Positions 1 through 7,542 of a stretch of DNA of 37,867 nt are shown one piece after another. Origin of the DNA: Flavobacteriales bacterium (GTDB lineage Bacteria; Bacteroidota; Bacteroidia; NORP154). The stretch lies in NCBI GenBank assembly GCA_016764395.1, contig JAESRW010000138.1, positions 1 through 37,867 of the forward strand, given 5' to 3'. Below the pieces are notes generated by a model. The model ran no database searches, was not told where the DNA came from, and saw only the letters and a list, made by a program, of their open reading frames with translations. Position 1 is the stretch's first letter, and every line of letters begins with the position of its first letter. The position numbers and the translations under genes were made by a program.

Positions 1-99
1 CAGCGCGAAAAGCATTTGCAGGTCCAGCCGCTCAAGAAGAAGCTTTAGAACTTGGCGAGAGTTTAATCAGAAGCGCCAAAGCAAGAAGAGCACCGGAAG
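1..99. repeat. Terminal direct repeat, left copy (circular closure)
   Basis: These 99 bases are identical to 37769-37867. The protein reading frame runs straight through the join, so the repeat is most simply the overlap left when a circular or circularly permuted genome was assembled with an odd k-mer near 99. A real 99-bp terminal repeat is possible but would be odd in the middle of a virion gene. Confidence 0.95.
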
Positions 100-746
100 C
101 GGTTGTTGAAACTATTTCTAACATGTCTGCTGATGAATTAGCGGCTTTCCGGGTAGGTGTGGCTAGGTCGGTTGTTAACCAGATGAGAACAGCGCCTTCT
201 CCCATAGTTCGCACTGGTGCCGAGCCTGTTGATTTAGGTACAGACCCAGCTAACCCAATTAGAAGGTTCTTCAACACCGATCAGCAAAGAGATGTTATCA
301 GGGCAGCGTTTGGTAATGATACCGCTTTTAATAGCTTTGCTAAAAGAATGGCGTCGGAGGCGCAGCGGGCTGAAAACTTCCGTGCGGTCAATGTCCGTCA
401 AGGTTCTCCGACTCAAGGCCGTCAACGTGCTGCTGAACGGCTTGGTGAAGTAACAGAAGCCGCCACAGATATAGGTTTGGCTGGTAGCGGTAATCCTATT
501 GCTATGCTTAGGTCTGTTACAAATCTATTAAGGCGTGGTGATTCGCCTTCCAGTCCAGCCGTGCAAGAGGAGATACAACGTATATTGTTCTCAACTCCAG
601 CTGAACAGCGCCCCATTATCGAGCGTGCCTTGCAAGGTGTTCTGGCTCAAGAACAGGGTGGGCCTAACGCGTTAGCGGCTGGGAGACAGATTGTAGGGCC
701 ATTATTGGCACCGGCAGCAATCGCAAGTGAGCGTGTTAGGAATTAA
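3..746 (+). CDS. C-terminal part of gp16-like DNA ejection protein (split by the window ends)
   Basis: This is the 3' part of the gene that begins at 36172. After joining the 99-bp overlap, the frame continues without interruption and the whole protein is 780 residues. An internal ATG at 123 is only a methionine inside the protein. The segment is helical, rich in Ala, Arg, Gln and Glu, with no recognisable catalytic motif, and ends at TAA 744-746. Its place as the last of three large proteins just before the tailspike matches P22 gene 16, whose product is ejected with the DNA and helps it cross the cell envelope. The function is inferred mainly from gene order. Confidence 0.85.
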   Translation, partial: ARKAFAGPAAQEEALELGESLIRSAKARRAPEAVVETISNMSADELAAFRVGVARSVVNQMRTAPSPIVRTGAEPVDLGTDPANPIRRFFNTDQQRDVIRAAFGNDTAFNSFAKRMASEAQRAENFRAVNVRQGSPTQGRQRAAERLGEVTEAATDIGLAGSGNPIAMLRSVTNLLRRGDSPSSPAVQEEIQRILFSTPAEQRPIIERALQGVLAQEQGGPNALAAGRQIVGPLLAPAAIASERVRN

Positions 747-886
747 TCCCAGATGAATACTTGCTTCACCCATACACCAAACGACATCCATCCGTATAGT
801 AACGGTAAGGTTACAATCCAGAAGACAACGTTTTTTACTAATTGTGTGCCAGCGCGTTCGTCCGGCATTTTTCTAAATGGACCCAT
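743..886 (-). CDS. Possible 47-aa single-TM protein, antisense in the gap before the tailspike
   Basis: On the minus strand an ATG at 886 opens a 47-residue frame that fills most of the 188-bp gap between the gp16-like gene and the tailspike. Its TAA shares bases with the TAA of the gp16-like gene. The peptide has a charged N-terminus (MGPFRKMPDERAG), a hydrophobic aromatic stretch of about 22 residues (VVFWIVTLPLLYGWMSFGVW) and a short tail. No good ribosome site precedes the ATG and no promoter is obvious, so this could be chance. The composition and fit to the gap are the only support. Confidence 0.35.
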   Translation of the reverse strand: MGPFRKMPDERAGTQLVKNVVFWIVTLPLLYGWMSFGVWVKQVFIWD

Positions 887-934
887 GAGATGAATATAGC
901 TATGTTTTCTCGTAAGTCACTAGGAGCGCTTTAG

Positions 935-3379
935 ATGGCTATATTTTACTCCCCGTTTGTTCAGATTTTGGACACGTCCGGTGTCCCAATTATTGGCGCT
1001 AAGCTTGAAAGCTACAAGGCTGGCACCACAGAGCCTTCGAGTACCTTTTCAGATGCTGATAGGACCACACCAAACGCTAACCCGGCAAGTGGTGCTACAA
1101 TCGGCAATCAGGTCACGGGTTCGGATGGTCGGTTTGGAGCCATATACTTAGCGGATAGTGCTTATAAATTCGTCTTGAAGGATGCGGAGGGAGCCCAAAT
1201 AGATGAGGCTGATCATGTTAATCCTTTAGGGTCGGGCAGACCATCCTTGGACAACATTGCTCAGCTTACCGCTATATTAAAATCAAATTTGGTGGACGAA
1301 GAAAATCGTTATGTGGGTTCCTTCGCAACATCGCTTGATGGTGGCCAAGGTAATTTCGAATGGGATTCTACCTCATCAGCCACGGCTATTACTGGTTTTA
1401 TTATCGCCTCAGACGAGGGCGGCGACGGTAGATGGTTTAGAATTATTGACCAAGGCATTGTGTTGCCTGAAATGGCGGGTGCTAAGGGCGATGCTATTAC
1501 TGACGACGAGACGGCATTCTTCATTGCTAGAGATTATGCGCGGGATAACAGTTTAATCCTGCAAGGCAATGGCGGTTCTACATACTTGCTTAATAGTTTG
1601 ACTGGATACCTTGAACAGACAGTGGGCACGTACAAGTGGCGTGACTTAAAGCTGGCTTGTAATCCGCTGCTCAATACTAGGTTTATATGGTTCGCAGGTC
1701 CGGGCTTTACCGATGAGTTACTTTTAACAACCAACGTCGATATTGGCGATACAACCGTAACAGTTACGGCGGACGGTACGGGATATGCTACGGGTGATCT
1801 TGCGCTAGTTTATTCTGAGGCTAATTTTCACGGCTCCCAGCAAGCGGGTGTGAATGGCAAGAAGACGTTTTTTTCGAGGGTTACCCTTGGACAAAGCCAG
1901 CTAATCACTCTTAACGAGTCTATTCCACGGTCGCTTTTGATGTCTGATAATGCCAGAATCTTCATCTGTCCTGAAACTATGATAGTTGATTGGGATGGGG
2001 TTGAGATATCCAACAGCGCCGCCACACCTGTTGCTGGATCGACTGGTGTTAGATTCGACCAAGCTGTCCCGGCTCTTCAGAATTGCTCGGTGATGAATTT
2101 TGATAATTCCTCTTATACCTTTGTGTTGTGTTACAATCTCACTGTTCTTAACTGTCTAGGCGAAGATTCTTTTGCTACGGGTACAGGTTACGCGTTTAAC
2201 GTGGGCGGATGCTACAACCCTTCTTTAAGTCATATTGTCGGTAATAATGTTAGGCATATTGTAACGATAGGCGACGGCGGAACAGGCACGCCGGGCAACC
2301 GTTATGATAATGTTTGTGGTCAAGGTGGCCATGCTAGAGGTATTCGGGGCGAACGTATTAGGGCTGCGGCTATTGATTCTCATACGGGTCATATATGTTT
2401 TGACTTTGCCGATATTGATGCTGAAGTGATAGCAACATCCGGTGAGGGTGGAGCTGTACTGCAAGGGTATAATATTAATGTGGATGGGTTGCGAATTCGT
2501 GGCGCGGCTGGCACTGCCCCTATTGCGCTAGTTCAGTGGTTCGGGGGTCCTATAGACGAGGCGCCCGGCACGTTTAACTTCTTTAATGTCGACGGAACAC
2601 AGTCGAGGTGTCGTTATGGCTTCTTCATTGATCCTAGAGACGAGGTAAACCAGACAAACTTAACTGTTAACTGTTATGGTTTCTCTGGGGTGTACCAATT
2701 CTCTGCTGTTTTGATGGATGCGTCGGCGGGTGAAGCTGCATCAGGCGGCAACGCTACTTTTAACTGCTATGGCGGCGACGTTACAGCTGTTGAGCGCGAC
2801 GGTCTTAAGATCGATACACGCACATTTAGATCTAGACTTAATATTACTTACCAAGGTGTTATTAATACTCTCAGCCCAGCCGGTAATTATAGCGCGACAG
2901 CTATTTCGTTAAGTGGGGCTTTGTCCTTCACAGTTGCGCAGACATTAACTCTTTCCGCTACATCTGGGGCGGCTGTTCTAGTCACGGCGGGTGCTGGCAC
3001 GTTCCAACCTGAACATGTCGGTGACTTCATTGATGAGCAAACATCCGGCTCTGGTGTCGGCGAAATTATCGAAGTTCAATCGGCAACAGTTGCGGTTATT
3101 GACACGACGGTTGGTGGCGGCGCTGCATTTTCGAGCACTTCCATTAGCTCATCAAATTGGCGCGTTGACGCAGTAGACCCAGCCGCTTCGATACTTTGGA
3201 CTGCCGGAAAATCAATCCGGTCTGCCACGGCGGCAAGCGAGGCGCATTTCAGAACAACATCCGGTAGAATTGTTCTCGGTAGTGAGGTTAAGATTTATGG
3301 CTCATCCGTGTTTAAGGACGCTGCATCAGGTATCGGTGAAGTCTACCGAGATGCGGCGCCATCGGTGGCTACGTCATGA
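935..3379 (+). CDS. Tailspike / receptor-binding protein with beta-helix
   Basis: This 814-residue protein takes the P22 gene 9 position. Residues 1-100 look like a virion-binding head found in phage spikes: a proline-rich start (FYSPFVQILDTSGVPIIGAK), an ESYKAGTTEPSSTFSDAD segment, then a glycine-rich turn and GAIYLADSAYKF. Around residue 185 comes AGAKGDAITDDE, the motif that opens pectate-lyase-type right-handed beta-helices. The next several hundred residues are short beta-strand repeats rich in Gly, Asn, Val and Thr. Such spikes bind and often cut host surface polysaccharide. No catalytic residues can be assigned. Start is ATG 935 after CTAGGAGCG. The stop overlaps the next gene (ATGA). 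Confidence 0.85.
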   Translation: MAIFYSPFVQILDTSGVPIIGAKLESYKAGTTEPSSTFSDADRTTPNANPASGATIGNQVTGSDGRFGAIYLADSAYKFVLKDAEGAQIDEADHVNPLGSGRPSLDNIAQLTAILKSNLVDEENRYVGSFATSLDGGQGNFEWDSTSSATAITGFIIASDEGGDGRWFRIIDQGIVLPEMAGAKGDAITDDETAFFIARDYARDNSLILQGNGGSTYLLNSLTGYLEQTVGTYKWRDLKLACNPLLNTRFIWFAGPGFTDELLLTTNVDIGDTTVTVTADGTGYATGDLALVYSEANFHGSQQAGVNGKKTFFSRVTLGQSQLITLNESIPRSLLMSDNARIFICPETMIVDWDGVEISNSAATPVAGSTGVRFDQAVPALQNCSVMNFDNSSYTFVLCYNLTVLNCLGEDSFATGTGYAFNVGGCYNPSLSHIVGNNVRHIVTIGDGGTGTPGNRYDNVCGQGGHARGIRGERIRAAAIDSHTGHICFDFADIDAEVIATSGEGGAVLQGYNINVDGLRIRGAAGTAPIALVQWFGGPIDEAPGTFNFFNVDGTQSRCRYGFFIDPRDEVNQTNLTVNCYGFSGVYQFSAVLMDASAGEAASGGNATFNCYGGDVTAVERDGLKIDTRTFRSRLNITYQGVINTLSPAGNYSATAISLSGALSFTVAQTLTLSATSGAAVLVTAGAGTFQPEHVGDFIDEQTSGSGVGEIIEVQSATVAVIDTTVGGGAAFSSTSISSSNWRVDAVDPAASILWTAGKSIRSATAASEAHFRTTSGRIVLGSEVKIYGSSVFKDAASGIGEVYRDAAPSVATS

Positions 3380-3651
3380 TTACAACTGTAGCTGGTTGGA
3401 GTTTAGCCCTAACGATAGCGACTCTTTTCGGTGGTTTTGCTCTAATGGTGGTTAAGAAATTGACCACTTCTGAAACACAGATAACGTTTATCAAAGAGAC
3501 CCAAACGCTTATACTTAAAAAGATTGACGGGTTAGCTGGACAAGGCCAAGATATCGCTGTTTTACAAAACGACGTAAAAACATTGTACAAACTCACTGAA
3601 AGGAATTCAGATAATGCTAACCAACGAACAGAAAAACGCGGCGGTAGCTGA
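3376..3651 (+). CDS. Membrane-anchored coiled-coil protein, candidate lysis accessory (i-spanin-like)
   Basis: The 91-residue product starts with one transmembrane segment (about residues 5-25, GWSLALTIATLFGGFALMVV), followed by a polar helical region with a probable coiled coil (IAVLQNDVKTLYKLTER). An N-terminal membrane anchor with an outer coiled coil is the plan of inner-membrane spanins. Its place next to the endolysin and holin fits a lysis role. I do not recognise a specific family and see no Rz1-like lipoprotein partner, so the role is inference. Start ATG overlaps the tailspike stop (ATGA), indicating translational coupling. Confidence 0.7.
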   Translation: MITTVAGWSLALTIATLFGGFALMVVKKLTTSETQITFIKETQTLILKKIDGLAGQGQDIAVLQNDVKTLYKLTERNSDNANQRTEKRGGS

Positions 3652-3931
3652 AAGCGCTTCACCTCTACACGCTATCGAGGCTGATTTTTCTGCTACACAA
3701 GCTAACCTTACCGAATTATCAAACGCGGCTCTTACGGTCCAAGCCGCGCTAGATCTGACAAACTGTAAGTGCGCAAGAATTGATAGACGTTTGAATCGTG
3801 TAATGACTTCTTTTGACATGTTTAAAGGCGCGGTTGAAGATTTGCACGAAGACGCGACGCGTATGCTGAACGAAGAGGGGATGCCTGTTCCTCTCGCTGG
3901 CGGGGGTAATAAGCCTCCAGCGGCGGAATAA
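3614..3931 (+). CDS. Small helical protein of unknown function in the lysis region
   Basis: This 105-residue acidic to neutral protein overlaps the 3' end of the previous gene in another frame. It is predicted to be mostly helical (MLTNEQKNAAVAESASP at the start), with a cysteine pair (NCKCAR) near residue 55 and a flexible proline- and glycine-rich tail (VPLAGGGNKPPAAE). The ATG follows AAGGAATTCAGATA, giving a usable ribosome site. I do not recognise the family. Position between a membrane-anchored protein and a multi-TM protein suggests a lysis or virion accessory role, without proof. Confidence 0.65.
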   Translation: MLTNEQKNAAVAESASPLHAIEADFSATQANLTELSNAALTVQAALDLTNCKCARIDRRLNRVMTSFDMFKGAVEDLHEDATRMLNEEGMPVPLAGGGNKPPAAE

Positions 3932-3932
3932 A

Positions 3933-4427
3933 ATGTTACACCCTGAGGCTCAAGTTTTTCTATTCACACTTATCTGCGTAATCTTGTTTTCGCTTTACCG
4001 GCTAATGAAAGCCGATGACTACTTGAGATTGTCGACAAGTCTTGTTATGCTCCTAGCGTGGACAGCGACCATGACGGCTCAACTTTCTCTTGGAGAGTTT
4101 GCGCCTGTAGGCACGTTTGTTTTCATTGATTTCGTGACCGTCGTCACGTTCACATGGTTAGCGAATGCTTACAACAAGATATGGATTTGGTGGATAGCTG
4201 CGTTTCACACATTGAGCCTCGGGGTGAATTTTGCTTTTGTTTTGAACGGACAAGAGAGCACGTACCTGTACTTATCTCTGATGACAGGGTTGAGCTACTT
4301 AAGTCTTCTTTGGATCTTCACGGGCGAGAAGTTGTCTCAGCTTATAGGGAAGGGTGTTAAAAGTGGCTTTGCTAGTATTAACCCCTCTTCTGTTCGCTCT
4401 AGCCGTGATACTAATCACGAAAGCTAG
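3933..4427 (+). CDS. Multi-TM integral membrane protein of the lysis region
   Basis: The 164-residue protein has about five hydrophobic segments: near residues 6-23 (VFLFTLICVILFSLYRL), 33-50, 60-77, 82-100 and 110-128. Its last 25 residues are polar and Ser/Lys rich. It begins two bases after the previous stop, so it is co-transcribed. The number of TM segments is higher than for a simple class II holin, and I do not recognise the family. It could assist lysis or act as a superinfection or membrane modifier; the location upstream of the endolysin is the only clue. Confidence 0.65.
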   Translation: MLHPEAQVFLFTLICVILFSLYRLMKADDYLRLSTSLVMLLAWTATMTAQLSLGEFAPVGTFVFIDFVTVVTFTWLANAYNKIWIWWIAAFHTLSLGVNFAFVLNGQESTYLYLSLMTGLSYLSLLWIFTGEKLSQLIGKGVKSGFASINPSSVRSSRDTNHES

Positions 4428-4473
4428 AAGTGGGATCTTACGGAGAGCAAAGAAATGCAAAAAGCAAAACTAG
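4354..4473 (+). CDS. Possible 39-aa membrane miniprotein overlapping the endolysin start
   Basis: A GTG at 4354 (or 4363) opens a short frame in a different phase from both neighbours. It encodes one hydrophobic segment (VALLVLTPLLFALAVILI) and a strongly basic tail (RSGILRRAKKCKKQN), the layout of a single-TM protein with a cytoplasmic tail. GGGAAGGG lies just before the first GTG. It overlaps the previous gene's end and the endolysin's start. A small holin, antiholin or lysis regulator would fit, but the non-ATG start and full overlap make it a candidate only. Confidence 0.3.
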   Translation: MLKVALLVLTPLLFALAVILITKARSGILRRAKKCKKQN

Positions 4474-4865
4474 GCGAAACATCGATTAAGAAGCTATCGA
4501 CCTGCCATAAGGACCTAATCAAGCTTATTAGATTAGTTGAAAAGCGAGTTCCTTTTGACTTCACTGTGCTTGAAGGCGCTAGAACAATTGAACGCCAAAA
4601 AGAGCTATTCGACCAAGGTAAGTCAAAGATTGACGGTGTCACTCATTTAGGTAGACACAATTACACCCCTTCACACGCTATAGACCTTTCCCCTTATCCG
4701 ATTGATTGGGGCGATTTGAGGCGCTTTATGGTGCTTGGTGGTGTCGTTCTATCATGTGCTAATGAACTAGGGCTTACAGTACGCTGGGGCGCTGACTGGG
4801 ATATGGACGGGGATTATAGAGACCAAAACTTTAATGACCTTCCGCATTTTGAATTGAGAGGATAG
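4455..4865 (+). CDS. Endolysin, M15/VanY-type zinc L,D- or L-Ala-D-Glu peptidase
   Basis: The 136-residue protein is the size of single-domain peptidase M15 endolysins. Seen in sequence: GARTIERQKELFDQGKS (residues 41-57), the usual arginine-containing segment near the substrate; GRHNYTPSHAIDLSPYP (66-82), the metal-binding His...Asp block; and LPHFEL (129-134), which supplies the last His ligand. The enzyme cuts peptide bonds in peptidoglycan stems to burst the host. There is no signal peptide, so it needs the holin to reach the wall. GGAG at 4442-4445 and ATG 4455 set the start. It lies four bases upstream of the holin gene. Confidence 0.85.
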   Translation: MQKAKLGETSIKKLSTCHKDLIKLIRLVEKRVPFDFTVLEGARTIERQKELFDQGKSKIDGVTHLGRHNYTPSHAIDLSPYPIDWGDLRRFMVLGGVVLSCANELGLTVRWGADWDMDGDYRDQNFNDLPHFELRG

Positions 4866-4869
4866 AGTT

Positions 4870-5385
4870 ATGGACGCGATTTCAATAGGACTGAGTTTAG
4901 CAACTAAGTATGCCCCCGGCCTTATTAGGCGCTTTGGTGGTGATACGGCTGGTGATGTGGCAGACAGCTTATTTTCTATAGGTAAGCGTGTGACAGGCCT
5001 TACAAATCATGAGGATATTCAGCGGGAGTTAGATCAAAACGTTGCCTTGAGAGCCGAGTTTCAAAAGCAAGCCGCGCAATTGGATGTGGATCTTGAAAAG
5101 GCTTATTTAGCAGACCGCCAGAACGCACGACAGCGTGATATTGCTATGATGAATTCAGGCAAGCATAACTGGAGAGGCGATATTCTAGCTTTTGCGTCTA
5201 TTGCTGGCCTTATAGCCGCGCTAGCCTTTGCATTCTTTATCCCTATGGAATCTGGACCAGCACGGGACTTAATCCTCATTCTTGGCGGCGCTCTTATCAC
5301 CATCGTTAAAGATGTGTACGGTTTTGAGTTTGGCTCATCACGGGGCTCTAAAGAAAAAGACGCGCAACTATCTCGCAGGGATTAA
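4870..5385 (+). CDS. Holin, GTA-type three-TM family
   Basis: The 171-residue protein has an N-terminal helical segment with weak hydrophobicity (ISIGLSLATKYAPGLIRRFGG). A polar helix follows with the LADRQNARQRDIAMM block near residue 80, typical of this holin family. Two strong TM segments come next, about 105-122 (ILAFASIAGLIAALAFAFFI) and 130-150 (ARDLILILGGALITIVKD). The tail FEFGSSRGSKEKDAQ is a familiar ending. Members make the inner-membrane holes that release the endolysin. It follows the endolysin directly and ends the rightward late unit, meeting the leftward early operon tail to tail with a 4-bp overlap. Confidence 0.75.
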   Translation: MDAISIGLSLATKYAPGLIRRFGGDTAGDVADSLFSIGKRVTGLTNHEDIQRELDQNVALRAEFQKQAAQLDVDLEKAYLADRQNARQRDIAMMNSGKHNWRGDILAFASIAGLIAALAFAFFIPMESGPARDLILILGGALITIVKDVYGFEFGSSRGSKEKDAQLSRRD

Positions 5386-5612
5386 GAGCTTTGGTAGCTC
5401 CTTAACGCTCTAGCTAAATCTTGAACGGCTAAATCTGTTTCGTCGCTAAGGATCACCACCATTTCGGCGGCTTTAATTAACTCGTCAAACGGTTTGCCTT
5501 GGGTGGCGTCCTTCGTAACCGACATCATAAGCAGCGCTTCCTCGTGAGCGTTCATTTCATCGTATCCGTGAACCAGAAGCAGAGCTTTTAACTGGCGCTC
5601 TAACATACTCAT
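5382..5612 (-). CDS. Small helical hypothetical protein, last gene of leftward early operon
   Basis: The 76-residue protein begins MSMLERQLKALLLVHG at ATG 5612, chosen because GAAGGAGAG lies at the right distance; an ATG 15 bases upstream has none. It is acidic and helical (HEEALLMMSVTKDATQ...LARALRSYQ). I do not recognise the family. It is the last gene of the leftward early operon and overlaps the holin gene's 3' end by four bases. Confidence 0.7.
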   Translation of the reverse strand: MSMLERQLKALLLVHGYDEMNAHEEALLMMSVTKDATQGKPFDELIKAAEMVVILSDETDLAVQDLARALRSYQSS

Positions 5613-5613
5613 A

Positions 5614-5853
5614 TCACTCTCCTTCACTTGGTTGAATTAATTGCTCGCCGCGCAACTTTCTAAGGGCTTTCAAAATCCGTGAGTTTTCAGCGAGTAGATG
5701 GCGGGCGAAATCAGCGCCGTGATTATAAAAAGCTAAGACCGCGGTTGATTTAGCGAAGTTGATATTTGTGGCTAGTTTTACGTCAACTTTATCGTCGCAA
5801 TCTTCCGCGTTTAAAGCTTCAATGTGGGCCCTGATTTGTTGAGTTAAGGTCAT
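5614..5853 (-). CDS. Hypothetical protein, 79 aa
   Basis: The protein reads MTLTQQIRAHIEALNAEDC at the start and has a helical C-terminal half (ILKALRKLRGEQLIQPSEGE). CTGGAGGCGTC gives a good ribosome site that lies inside the end of the upstream gene; its ATGA overlaps that gene's stop. No domain recognised. Part of the leftward early operon. Confidence 0.7.
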   Translation of the reverse strand: MTLTQQIRAHIEALNAEDCDDKVDVKLATNINFAKSTAVLAFYNHGADFARHLLAENSRILKALRKLRGEQLIQPSEGE

Positions 5854-6056
5854 GACGCCTCCAGTTCATCTGGTTGATTGGGTAGGGACTGCTCAAGCGC
5901 CCCCATGCATGATCCAATCCACATCATTAAATCATCGTCGACCCATGCGGCTCTTAGATGTGGCGGCTTTTTATTCTCATCCAAGAGGATGTTAAATAGC
6001 CGTAGCGCCTCACGCGCAGTCTTCACTAGCTCTTCTTGTTCATCTATCTGTTTCAT
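5850..6056 (-). CDS. Hypothetical protein, 68 aa
   Basis: MKQIDEQEELVKTAREALRL starts an acidic helical protein with a Trp-rich middle (AAWVDDDLMMWIGSC). AAGGAGGCTAAC precedes the ATG, a strong ribosome site. It is translationally coupled on both sides: it overlaps the upstream gene's 3' end by 17 bases and the downstream start by ATGA. Many phages carry similar short acidic proteins with an AREAL helix, but no function is known to me. Confidence 0.7.
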   Translation of the reverse strand: MKQIDEQEELVKTAREALRLFNILLDENKKPPHLRAAWVDDDLMMWIGSCMGALEQSLPNQPDELEAS

Positions 6057-6366
6057 TGTTAGCCTCCTTAACTTTCATAAATGCAACGCATAGAGCTATT
6101 GCTGGCGTAGGTGCGTCATGAAATGAAATCCACCCAATATATTCTCCATTGGTGCAAACTTGACATGAGTACAGGTTTTTGCCGCCTTGCTCTAATACCC
6201 ACATATGCCCCCCCTTCTCTATCAGCTGTGTTATAGCGTCTAGTGAGGAAGTGAACGAGGGTGTTGGTATAGCTCCGTAGCCTGTAGTTGTGACGCGCTC
6301 AATCTCCGCATCAATCTCTCTACAAGGCCCTGTCAAAGCTGCAATACGTTCGCTAAGTTTACTCAT
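6040..6366 (-). CDS. Conserved phage hypothetical protein (ALTGPxREID family)
   Basis: The 108-residue protein starts MSKLSERIAALTGPCREIDA. The ALTGP-REIDAEI opening, then FTSSLDAITQLIEKG and a C-terminal PTPAIALCVAFMKV helix, are features of a small family common in phages of proteobacteria and of unknown function. Start ATG 6366 overlaps the upstream gene's TGA. The longer frame starting at 6411 lacks a ribosome site and is not preferred. Confidence 0.75.
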   Translation of the reverse strand: MSKLSERIAALTGPCREIDAEIERVTTTGYGAIPTPSFTSSLDAITQLIEKGGHMWVLEQGGKNLYSCQVCTNGEYIGWISFHDAPTPAIALCVAFMKVKEANNETDR

Positions 6367-6740
6367 AACACGATCCCAGACAGTATGCGTTGCTCGTAGT
6401 CGGACTGACATGCGGCGATTACGGAGCTCTTTGTGTACTCAGCCGCTTCAAAACCATCGACATTTTCGTTCCAAGCGCTCCATTCGCCAGCAATATCTTG
6501 CTGAATAAGATAATCCCCAGACTTTGTAATGGCCCTAGCCCCCGCTGGTCCATAATCATCCCAAACCAACCGCTTCACCTGAACTAGGCTGGTGGTTGTT
6601 TGATCTGGGGCTGCGTCATACATGGCTTGATATCGAAATGCGCGCCTATCCTGCCCCAGCGGGCATGTTGATTGCGCCTCGCTGTAAGCCTGCAACATAG
6701 CTAAAAGTGGAACTCGCGGCATCATTTTACTATCACTCAT
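6363..6740 (-). CDS. Hypothetical protein, 125 aa
   Basis: MSDSKMMPRVPLLAMLQAY opens the protein. The middle half is rich in Trp, Asp and Gly (VKRLVWDDYGPAGARAI), and the C-terminus has AACQSDYEQRILSGI, an ending shared by several phage proteins that carry a short tail of this kind. TAGGAGAACCCA precedes the ATG. It overlaps the upstream gene by eight bases. No function known; likely a small beta-rich protein with a helical tail. Confidence 0.7.
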   Translation of the reverse strand: MSDSKMMPRVPLLAMLQAYSEAQSTCPLGQDRRAFRYQAMYDAAPDQTTTSLVQVKRLVWDDYGPAGARAITKSGDYLIQQDIAGEWSAWNENVDGFEAAEYTKSSVIAACQSDYEQRILSGIVL

Positions 6741-7059
6741 TGGGTTCTCCTAGTGTTGCTTTGAGCGCGCCTCGCGCAGTCTTAATCATTGCGCGGTCGT
6801 CTTTAACAAGCCATTCACGCATAGACATCGAACACTCAATTCCATAGCCCGACTCATATTTGTCGGGATTGTCGTGCCATTCCAAAAAACCTTCAAGAAC
6901 GGTCATAGCAGCAAGCAATCCTTCTCGCGTCATAGCCTCTTCTTTCAGCATGTATTCACGTACAGCTTTAGCGATAAACGCGCCGTCACTATCTAAAATC
7001 GGAGCGACCCCGGTCTCCCTTAAAGCGCCCTCGATTACTTTTGTTAGCTCGTCACTCAT
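6733..7059 (-). CDS. Hypothetical protein, 108 aa
   Basis: MSDELTKVIEGALRETG begins an acidic helical protein with FIAKAVREYMLKEEAMTREG and a closing ARGALKATLGEPNE. The start has an excellent site (AAAGGAGAATAAG). The pattern of IEGALRETG followed by a predicted short amphipathic region also occurs in a weaker form at 18590-18925 (INDALEAQD...IADAVRIHI), which suggests the two may be distant paralogues. Function unknown. Confidence 0.7.
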   Translation of the reverse strand: MSDELTKVIEGALRETGVAPILDSDGAFIAKAVREYMLKEEAMTREGLLAAMTVLEGFLEWHDNPDKYESGYGIECSMSMREWLVKDDRAMIKTARGALKATLGEPNE

Positions 7060-7077
7060 CTTATTCTCCTTTAATTT

Positions 7078-7118
7078 GGCGGGGAGTGCTAAGGAGGGAA
7101 CAAAGCACTCAACCCGCC
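7078..7118 (-). other. Two-step RNA hairpin in leftward operon spacer
   Basis: GGCGGG 7078-7083 pairs with CCCGCC 7113-7118, and inside it AGTGCT 7085-7090 pairs with AGCACT 7104-7109. That makes 12 bp of stem with a small asymmetric internal loop. It lies between the NinB-like gene and the ribosome site of the next gene. There is no T-run, so it is more likely an mRNA processing or stability element than a terminator. Confidence 0.55.
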
Positions 7119-7130
7119 GTCTAGTGACAG

Positions 7131-7541
7131 TTAGCCACCAGATTCCTTTACCTTCTGATTCGGAAGCTCTATTCCTTCACGGCCTGCGAATGCGTCGATA
7201 CTATCCATAAACAAACTAAACTCTGCTTTACCCAGCGATGATGTACTTTTACCGATAGGCACCATCCCCCCATCCGTTCCCGGCATAAACTGACCACCAG
7301 CAAAAGCATGCATTAGGCAATCCTTCCATGCTGTATCTGGCCAGTATTGACCACACCAAAGCAGTTCCTTGGATATAATCCCTAACCATTTCCACATTAA
7401 GTTATTTTGGGCATCGGACCGGCGACGGGTGAATGTCACCCACCACCCTTGGCCAATCTTATCTTTTAGCCAACCCATGCCCTCAAAAGCCTTTGAAAGC
7501 TGCTCTTGGTTGTAGATTGATATAACGTGTCTATCTGACAT
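7131..7541 (-). CDS. ninB: NinB-like recombination protein (lambda Orf family)
   Basis: The 136-residue protein has the pattern of the NinB/lambda Orf family: a basic segment before SDAQNNLMWKWLGIIS (residues about 43-58), then TAWKDCLMHAFA, then VPIGKSTSSLGKAEFSLFMDSIDAFAGREGI near the C-terminus. Lambda Orf binds single-stranded DNA and SSB and can replace RecFOR in phage recombination. Here it sits immediately after an SSB gene and downstream of a Rad52-like gene, which supports that role. Start ATG 7541 follows TTAGGTGGTAG. Confidence 0.8.
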   Translation of the reverse strand: MSDRHVISIYNQEQLSKAFEGMGWLKDKIGQGWWVTFTRRRSDAQNNLMWKWLGIISKELLWCGQYWPDTAWKDCLMHAFAGGQFMPGTDGGMVPIGKSTSSLGKAEFSLFMDSIDAFAGREGIELPNQKVKESGG

Positions 7542-7542
7542 T

